DNA of 64,000 bases from Hysterangium stoloniferum (taxonomy: Eukaryota; Basidiomycota; Agaricomycetes; Hysterangiales; Hysterangiaceae). Position numbers and translations under genes: made by a program. This document shows positions 56,415-64,000 of this stretch, one piece after another (position 1 is the stretch's first letter; the number at the start of each line of letters is the position of its first letter). The notes beneath the pieces were generated by a model that was given only the letters and a program-made list of their open reading frames with translations, was not told where the DNA came from and did not search any database. The stretch is taken from the NCBI GenBank assembly GCA_015178975.1, contig WHVD01000035.1, positions 310,001 through 374,000 of the forward strand, written 5' to 3'.

Positions 56415-58422
56415 GGTATCGGTAAAAGGGGAAAAAAAGAGGTGGGGTCCAATAGGGTAGGGTGTGCACTGATCTTCCCTCAGGAGTGTGTGTGAAAGAA
56501 AGCTAGCTACAAAAGTCCCTTGGTCACACCTATCTACTTTAACTCAAAAGACTATTTAATTATTTTACTAAACACCCAGTTGTCAGCTTTTTGAGCCTGA
56601 TCCCAGAATCACAGGGTTGACTACCTGGATATTTTCTGAAGAACTGAAAGCTGTCTCAAAATGAGAACCAGCCCCAACAGTTGGTGTTCCTAACTAAAAA
56701 AAAGGTCACAACACACTATAAGGGAGATTTGTTGACAGTGCACAGAGCCTGAGAGGTTGATAGATGGAGGAATGGGGAATTGGATGTGGGGAGTTATTGG
56801 GAGAGAGAAAAAGGAGAATAGATTTGTTGAGAGAGAGAGGGGTAGAGAGATAGATGGTAGAGTTGTTTTAAAGAGTTTCAATCTTCTGTTAGGCAACACT
56901 AACAAGGCTACCAAACACAAGATAGAATATAGGAATATGAAGTGAAGAGGGGACAACTCAATGACAGGGGAGATCACACTTGTTTTAGTGGGATTCCTAA
57001 GAGATTGAAACTAAATAAATGATTATGTACAGGTCTATTATTTATACCATTTATTTACTATTTATTTAGTATTTTTTGTTTATTAGAAATTTGAGAAAAA
57101 TACTAAAAATGGCATGTATGCACCCTATAGTGCATAGCCACACTTTGGCACTTATGTAAGTCTGCCTGGCACTGTGTAGGTCTGCATGGCATGCTGGCAC
57201 TTGTGTAGGCACTGACTGCAGTTGTAGTGCTGGCACACAAGGAGGCCCCCATAAGCACACAGCACGAAGCATCCATTGGGGTGTAGGCAGTGGCATCGGC
57301 CATATGTCGGCACCATTGTTTGGCCATATTAAAAATAGTATGAGTTGACTCTATTGAAATACACAATCTACAAGGGTTTAATAAGCTTGTAATGAAAGTA
57401 CTTGTGTCTCAATATCTTGTGTCAGTTAGTGTAGCACCTCCTGACAATATAGGTTTGGTGCTCTGGGAGGTGCATAGTGGTTCTGACACACATTAACCTC
57501 CAAATGCATGGTCCACAATTAGCATCTTCATATGAAAAGTTGCAATAATTGGTGGACTCCCCCTATAAAAAGGTGTGTTTCATCATCAAATTTAACAGGC
57601 CATGCCATGCTGCATTGCATCATGGTGCTACTGCACTGCATCATTGTGTCACTGCATGGCTGCTTTTCATATGGGCAGCAGCATGATTATGTAATCACAC
57701 TTGTGCCTCTGCCTGTACTGTTTGTAGGTGCATAATAAAATAAAATAAAATCAATACCCTGACATGGAGCATTCTTAGTCAATATTCAAACTAGAGAGTA
57801 GTAGTATACAGGATGAGAATTTATACTAAGTAAAACAGAATGTGGGGGGCTGATAGGCAGAATTACAATATTATCAGAACAATGAAATAGGAAAAACAGA
57901 ACAAGGGATCAAGAAAATGGGATACTGGGCAAACATAATGGATAGTGTTTTGAGGTAGCAAATGATGTGGCAGAGTGACATGAGATAATGGAATGTTGTT
58001 GGAGTGGAAGTGGGATGGTGTGACTAAAAAGGAAATTATTTAGTGAATGTGTTACTAGGACAACATCATTGGAGACACCAATGTTGGGATACTGGAGGAC
58101 ATTACAGGTTGGAGACAAGTGCAGAGGCCTGAAAGACATGATTCCTAACAGCTGATTATTCAATAGCTACAGTAACTATAACACCCTTCTCTGTCTCTCT
58201 CACTCACACTGCAGGAAGCAAATGTATTTCATCTCAGCATCTAATATACTTACACTGAATTGCAGCACCATCACTCACTGAAGTTACTGTAAGTATCCAG
58301 GTTACCATGCTAATTTTCAGTTTAACAAAGTGCATTTTCTGCCTAATTAGGGGGAGATACAATAATTGCATTGTTTTTCAGTGCATATATAACATTTCTT
58401 AAAGTAAAGTTTGTGTTATATC
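56415..58422. other. Transposon-derived, non-coding
   Basis: 56415-57060 is probably the 5' leader and LTR side of the Gypsy fragment. 57420-57764 has TGTCAG...CTGACA ends, a TATA-like CTATAAAAAGG (about 57563) and an AATAAAATAAAAT run, but no target duplication. 57765-58150 resembles the degenerate LTR at 26.7-27.1 kb. No host gene was recognised. Confidence 0.45.
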
Positions 58423-59023
58423 TGTTAAGTTCTGGATCACGAGGTTGGAAGTCCAATGGGGTCCAAATGGAATGATGTGGCTTCAGCTTGTGTGTTGTGC
58501 CCTCACAAAGTTACCATCAGTTGTCCTTAAATTTCGAACATGTGAGAACTTAACTATGTCAAACTGTTGGATTCCTGGATTGGTAGAGGGCAGAGAGAGA
58601 GGGAGAGAGAGAGAAGATTGGAAGTCTGAGAGAAGAGTGAAGAACTAATAGGAGTAATTTAGTTGATATTCTGATTGTCCTAATAATACAATACATGAGC
58701 AGCATATATATGGAAATCCAGCACTTATCCGAATGAAAACAGAACAAAGGAAAGTACTAATGGAGAAGACAGAACTACATATAGAGTGATGTGAAAATGG
58801 AGACTGATAGATGGAACATTATAAATATGGACGTAGACTACTACTACAGGGGCAGAAAAGGCATAAACTGGTTGTATAGGATAAGGGGCAGACAGAAATA
58901 CCAATTGGGAACAATGAAGGTGCTTAATGGGGTTAATCGGGATACCAACAGTTTGCAAGCAATTGGAGTTTCATGTGAGGTCCGATCAGGTCCGACAGTG
59001 TGCCAAATGCATGGGTTGTAACA
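58423..59023 (-). mobile_element. Solo LTR, family G, TSD ATATC
   Basis: In plus orientation it runs from TGTTAAGTTCTGG to GGGTTGTAACA, with ATATC at 58418-58422 and 59024-59028. The shared motif appears as GGCTTCAGCTTGTGTG at about 58479-58494. A (GAGA)n-rich tract lies near 58587-58612. Confidence 0.92.
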
Positions 59024-59028
59024 ATATC

Positions 59029-60226
59029 TTAATAATTGTGGTGAACCTACTTGATTTTTGTCAAATCAGTTGAAGCTCTGCTTTAAATAGTTTCTCATAT
59101 CCCTCTCCCACACACTCCATCACCATATTCGGCTGGCCATACTTTAGTTACAGGTGAAATAATAAAAAACAACACTTAGTTGAGTATACATAATATTAAC
59201 TCATTTTGATGCTGTGAATGCCATTTTATATGTCTATCTACTGTCCCTAGCAACCCACTCCATCATTGTATCCTGACAGGACATGCACATCATGAACATT
59301 CTATAAACAGTCAGTATGCAAGTTATATTGACATGTTACATGTTTAGGTTTAATAACTACATTTTTGTATGCATATATGGGGTTTTTCCCTGGGATAAGC
59401 ATGGTGTGATATGTTTCATGTCAAAGGCAATATTACCTCTGTATGATACAGTATTCTCCAATTGACCAACTGACCCCATCCCCAGTCATGTTTCTTGTTC
59501 CCTGATACTTACCACTACCGTTTTGGTGATCTGTCACAAGGCACTCCTACTGTGTGACATCGCATTATTTACGGCTGGGTGCTACCAGCCACATGTATAC
59601 GGTGGATGGTGGTGGTAGTGGATGAGCGGTGGTGGACGGATGTAATAGAAGTGGCTAGTCGTTTGTTCTGCAGTGTATCACTGGCTGGAATAAGTAGATT
59701 CCCCATTTTAATGAGCTGGTTCGAAGGGTAAAATGAACTGAAATGACATTTGTCCTACTTAGATTCAGAAATGCATCATCCAAAAACCGCTCAACAGCTT
59801 TATGTAAATTAGTGTTTGAACACTGCTACGAAGTGTCCGATGAATGTCTACAGTGCTTCATTTAAAGTGATATGAACCAGTGATTCTCGTAGTATCACCT
59901 CAGCGAAGTGTTCAATCCCTTCACTGAGGTATGTTCAAGTTCATCTCCTACAATATAGCAAAGTGATTCAACCCCTGTACTTAATATTATTATTTGTATT
60001 TTTGAACAACTTGTTCACTCCTCTCAAATTCCACCCATATCTACAATAGGTTATAGGCCCCGCAGCGACATTGTTAGTGGTGCATACCAGACGACACAGC
60101 GATGACATAGCAATACATATAATGAATGATACATACAAAGCAAAAACAAATTCACATGACGTCACAACATGACACAACATAACATGAACAGAAAGAACAC
60201 AAACACCTACAAATACCCTCACAACG
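59029..60226. other. Intergenic downstream of the deacetylase gene
   Basis: No gene was recognised. 59897-59930 holds a hairpin (ACCTCAGCGAA/TTCACTGAGGT) related to those at 26.2 and 47.2 kb. Confidence 0.4.
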
Positions 60227-62132
60227 TCAATTGGACCATCCATTCGCCATGCTATTACGATCAACGGTGCGCTTCCCACAGTATAAAGCCGCTATCGTGC
60301 CTCGTAACTCGCTTTGCTCTGGATCCCACAAAAGAGAACTTCGGAAGAATTTACGTTTAGAACGCAGCATGCTGTACCGGTCGCCGAGACTATTGGTGGG
60401 TCTTCTGTTCAGGGAGCCTGAAGACGACGTGGTTTCAGAATCGGACAAGTTCACGTCTTCTGCTTCGGATGCTGAGGGAGAGTCCACTTCAATGCGTCCC
60501 TCATACGCGCGGCGACTGATTTCTGGAGAGAATATCGCTTAGCAGAAAACAGCAGACATGGAGATACGTACTCTGAATACGGGCATCAAGGTCGTTATCG
60601 TCTTCTTCATCTTGATATTCCTCCTCATCCTCATCATCGGGCTTCAGTCCGAGCAGCTCGGCGATAGTGTGCGAAGGAATCTCTTGTATCGCTACTGATG
60701 GTGCAAAAGGCAGCTTGTGAAGGTTATTCATCACAACTTCTCTACACGATATGTAGGTAATGTCGTTGTACCTAGACAAACTAATTCACTTACCGCACAC
60801 CATCCAGATACGAATCGCGTTCATTGAGATCATCCATATTATTCTCCGGCACTTCTAGTCTATACCTTGGGCCGAACCACTCGAAGTGGTCATTCCATGG
60901 CAGGTTCCGATCAATACTATCCTCGATTCCAAGAGCACAAGCCGTTTCATACGTCCAGGCACGTGCAACATTTTTCGTGGTATATCCGCCTCCACCGAGG
61001 AGTATGAGTGGCAATCCAGTCTTCCGTAGATGTTGCACACAAACGGCGTGGCCCTCCATCGTGACATTAAAACAGCCGAGTTTATCACCTGCTAATGAGT
61101 CTGCACCACACTGTAAGACTACTGCAGATGGACGGTACCACTCCAGTATATGGTCAATGACCTGCAAAACGTGAAAAACTGACACTCGTTAGCTGGAGAC
61201 GAGACCTACGGGTATAAATACACGCTGCAAGGCGTTGTCTGTCAATCCATCCTTCAAAGGTACATTTACAGAGTATCCAAGACCTCCTTCCATGCCAATA
61301 TCATTGATATGACCTGTTCCCGGAAAATAATCACCAAACTTATGGAAGCTACAGGTAAGGACACGATCTGTGGTATAGAAAGCTTCTTCTACACCATCGC
61401 CGTGATGACAGTCGATGTCGATGTACAAGACGCGAGAAAAATTCCGCAAAAGTTCTAGTATTGCCAAAACTATATCGTTGATATAACAGAACCCTGATGC
61501 TTCACGCTTCTTAGCATGATGGAGTCCACCAGCCCAGTTGATTGCAATATCGGCTTCCCCGTTGTTGATTCTTTCAGCAGCACCTGGAGTATAGCATACT
61601 AAGAATATGAACAAACACAACCGTAATATTACTTGCCTACAGACCCGCCTGCTGAAATAGAGCAGAATTCGAAAACTCCTTCGAACGCAGGGTTATCGTC
61701 ACCAGTCAAAACTTGGAAACAGATTAAATACATGTAAACGGGAAATATAAACCATACATCTCTGGCCTGATATATTCATATCCTCTATGGTCTCTGGTGT
61801 GATTTTGTACAAAAAATCAATGTATTCATCGGTATGAAAAAGCGTCATAGCTTCAGGCCTTGACCTTCGAGGTCGCTGCACACTAAATAAGACATATGAT
61901 CGCAAAACATCGTATATTACTCACAAGAACCTTCATTTTGTTTAACATCCCATAGGCAGACACCAAGTCATGGGTCATACGTATACGATGTGGCTTCATA
62001 GGATGCCCCAATCCATACGAATATGACCCCACATCCGCTGGAAATATGGATTCTAAGTTAATATGTGTACTATTTAACGTGAAAGCAATAAAACTCACGG
62101 TCATAGAAGTAACTAACCCGTTTCTGAGGCAT
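60227..62132 (-). CDS. Class I histone deacetylase (Rpd3/Hos2 type)
   Basis: Eight exons, 62132-62099, 62037-61925, 61875-61758, 61711-61637, 61583-61210, 61161-60794, 60741-60572 and 60522-60227, encode 515 residues with all phases consistent. The N-terminus [11 protein letters not shown] leads into [17 protein letters not shown]. The active site shows [20 protein letters not shown] (paired His), [11 protein letters not shown] (zinc Asp and His), [11 protein letters not shown] (zinc Asp) and [15 protein letters not shown] (catalytic Tyr). All catalytic residues are present. The C-terminal 130 residues are acidic ([16 protein letters not shown]) then Ser-rich, longer than in yeast Rpd3, and likely mediate complex contacts. 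The enzyme removes acetyl groups from histone tails in nuclear co-repressor complexes. Intron 4 has a GC donor. The last acceptor is taken at 60523 (49-nt intron); an alternative 15 nt earlier keeps frame. Whether it is the Rpd3 or Hos2 orthologue needs a phylogeny. Confidence 0.93.
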
Positions 62133-63103
62133 GGAAGATTGGTCGAGGAGGATTTCTAGCAGTCACGTGACCATATCTGACGTTGGGTCATGATCGACGA
62201 TCATTCGGCGTCTGCAGCTAGGCCGGGACTAATTTCAAACCTAAACACTCACGATCTCCTAATTCATATTTAATTAAGTTTCTCACTATACTATCTGTTC
62301 CTCTAAAGTGAGACCCCCGTGTGCGATTCCGTCCATTATAATAAACTATTGTTGACTTTTACGGTTCGCAGCACGTTTGGTTCGAGTTGGGTACACTACA
62401 CGGGAACTTCCAAACACGTAAGGAACGTAATACAAATAGTATACCACCTACCGGTAATACCATAGCCGGTTACCCGTCCATCATGTACATTGTTCGCAAC
62501 CAAAAATTCAACAACTATTTTATCCCAAGTATCGCATTCATTAATCGAGTAATACATATTCTAACCAAATGCTATCCACCACCAACTTTGGGGCGGGTCT
62601 CACGCCTATACATGCCCACTTGTCAATTTGCAGCACGATCTTCCACTTTCAATGACGGTGTTTCACCGCCTTGAATAATAATTATAATAATTTCAGATGA
62701 AAAATTTGAAAATTTGAACTTTTCCGCAGGACTTCTCAGTAACATTATGTAAATAAATTAAATTAAAACATGGCAAAAAATGTGAAATGGTGTAACAGGG
62801 TCAGGTCACATGACCTTTTATTTTTTATTTTTAATACATTTATATACCGCGTCGCAAAACTAAGATACATAGCGGTTGGGAATGTAGTCAAAAGATGATA
62901 ATATGTTATTTATTCGAGATGTTTATCGAGTTTTTTATACTAAATAAATACTAGCTAATTACTAATATTTCCAGATACAGGATATCGAGTTGCCGGCCCC
63001 ACAACATAGCATTAGTGAGCCGCTGACTCGTTACACTGGAATGTGATGGAGTCGTCAGGAACCTTTACTAATATTTTATTTTATTACCAGTACTCCCCCT
63101 CAA
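62133..63103. other. Intergenic, AT-rich towards the right
   Basis: This includes the promoter side of the deacetylase. The open frame at 62387-62674 shows no domain. 62690-63100 is very AT-rich and probably contains the LTR of the Copia element that follows on the minus strand, but its ends could not be fixed. Confidence 0.4.
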
Positions 63104-64000
63104 TGAGATATCCCGATTATTAATAAAATCCCAATTTCTTCTTTAAATAATTATGCTGGTTTAAGTCCAGCCCTTTCATCATAATATCTGCTGGGTTTTC
63201 CTTTGACTGAACATATGTAAGTGATGCCTCATTAGAGACCACCTTTTTGCAAATAAAATGATAAGCAACTTTGATGTGCTTTGTGTGTGCATGGAATGTT
63301 GTGTCATGGGCAAGTGTTACAACCTGTTCCTGGATACTTCAATATCCAATCCCTGACTTCCAACTATGGAATATCATAGTTCCTGTATCTTCTGTAATCT
63401 TCCCTTGTTCCACATTTGGTAACTTGTCCATTGACAAGTATTCACTCATTTGTTTATTATATTCCCATTTTGGAATAATGTCTCCCTAATCTGTCTTATT
63501 GTATTCCTGTTTCAGAATACTTCCGTTTCCATCCTATTGTGGTCTTAGTTTGTAGTACAATAACAAGAAGACTTATATTAGTTTCCGCAAATTTGTACTT
63601 TACTTCAGATCTGATATCGACTTAGTTTCTTATTCCCTCTTCCATCTTTCTGTATGCTCAATATTCGGAACTCTTTGGAACTCTGAATATCCATAACTTC
63701 CAGCATAAGTCCCATATTTGAAATTAAGGACTTCTGAGCATTTGCGTAGAGGTGCAGCACATAAGCTGAAGCCAACATCCTGACCCTATTCAATAGTTTC
63801 TGAGTTTCCGGTGACTTTCTGATACATAGTTCCAGAATAAGTTCCGACATAGCACTTAACAGCAAGTGAAGTCGCACCTAGATTATCTGAATTCATAGTT
63901 GTTGGATCATTGCTGATATTGAACCCTAAATCAGTAAGTAATTTCTGCAGCCAAGTTACATAATTCTTTGGCTCCCTCAGTTAGGGCAATATATTTGGCC
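63104..64000 (-). mobile_element. Copia RNase H 3' end, split by a solo LTR, running off the window
   Basis: On the minus strand from 64000 the sequence reads AKYIALTEGAKE, then KLLTDLGFNISND and NSDNLGATSLA up to the LTR. It resumes after it as HDTTFHAHTKHIKVAYHFI and VQSKENPADIMMKGLDL, the C-terminal RNase H domain of Copia pol, followed by a TTGAGGGGGAGT purine tract near 63101. Frame shifts near 63950 make it inactive. The rest lies beyond the window. Confidence 0.82.
63315..63861 (+). mobile_element. Solo LTR, TSD GCAAG, inside Copia RNase H
   Basis: It starts TGTTACAACCTG and ends GCACTTAACA, with GCAAG at 63310-63314 and 63862-63866. Removing it rejoins the Copia frame as TSLAHD on the minus strand. 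The shared motif ACATAAGCTGAAGCCAAC lies at about 63751-63768. Confidence 0.92.

Noticed and set aside
57420..57764. Candidate LTR with TGTCAG...CTGACA ends and TATA-like box
   Set aside because: The flanks TCTTG and TGGAG do not match and no second copy is seen, so it is only mentioned within a larger region.
60538..60571. 34-nt last intron in the deacetylase
   Set aside because: It would be shorter than all other introns here; the acceptor 15 nt further gives a 49-nt intron in the same frame.

Overview
The window looks like a fungal nuclear genome, most likely an agaricomycete basidiomycete. Protein genes are split by many 46-63 nt introns, genes are sparse, and much of the DNA is LTR-retrotransposon debris. 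I call seven apparently intact or near-intact spliced genes. One is a protein-kinase-like gene (3181-4106, minus). Five are major-facilitator transporters of the monocarboxylate-transporter type: four paralogues with the same eight-exon plan at 10077-11823 (+), 19491-21241 (-), 24071-25797 (+) and 49758-51484 (+), and a more distant fourteen-exon gene at 14257-16375 (-). The last is a class I histone deacetylase (60227-62132, minus, eight exons). An unspliced hypothetical ORF lies at 6691-7326. Broken genes include a GH47 alpha-mannosidase C-terminus (7905-8290), a caspase-like fragment (12432-12784) and a rearranged family of unknown function (5079-6534).

Layout: 0.3-0.7 kb is a solo LTR. 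From 2.6 to 8.3 kb there is a poly(A)-tailed retroposon abutting the kinase stop codon, an inverted-duplication locus, the hypothetical ORF and the mannosidase relic. From 10 to 26 kb is the transporter cluster. From 26.7 to 48.7 kb is a nested transposon block. From 48.7 to 52.1 kb is the fourth transporter inside a segmental duplicate of 22.4-26.7 kb. From 52 to 59 kb are Copia and Gypsy remnants and solo LTRs. From 60.2 to 62.1 kb is the deacetylase, and at 63.1-64 kb a Copia RNase H end split by another solo LTR.

The transposon block can be read in layers. A 4.3-kb transporter segment was duplicated. The second copy was split at 32.87/44.98 kb by a DNA transposon-like insertion that left an 11-bp target duplication, and at 45.17/48.67 kb by a foldback element. 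Those were then hit by a Copia element and several solo LTRs. Removing the LTRs and their 5-bp duplications rejoins an otherwise broken reading frame rich in CxxC motifs on the minus strand. At least twelve LTRs have clear TG...CA ends, ten of them with exact 5-bp target duplications, and none pairs with a partner LTR. The LTR families share a short motif near their 3' end and a repeat-prone spacer before it.

How the genes relate: the transporters are amplified relatives probably moving small carboxylates across the plasma membrane, and two of the copies share a near-identical promoter with a TATA box. I see no pathway genes beside them that would name the substrate. The deacetylase is a housekeeping chromatin enzyme. 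All splice models were made by eye from GT/GC...AG signals, reading-frame continuity and comparison among paralogues.
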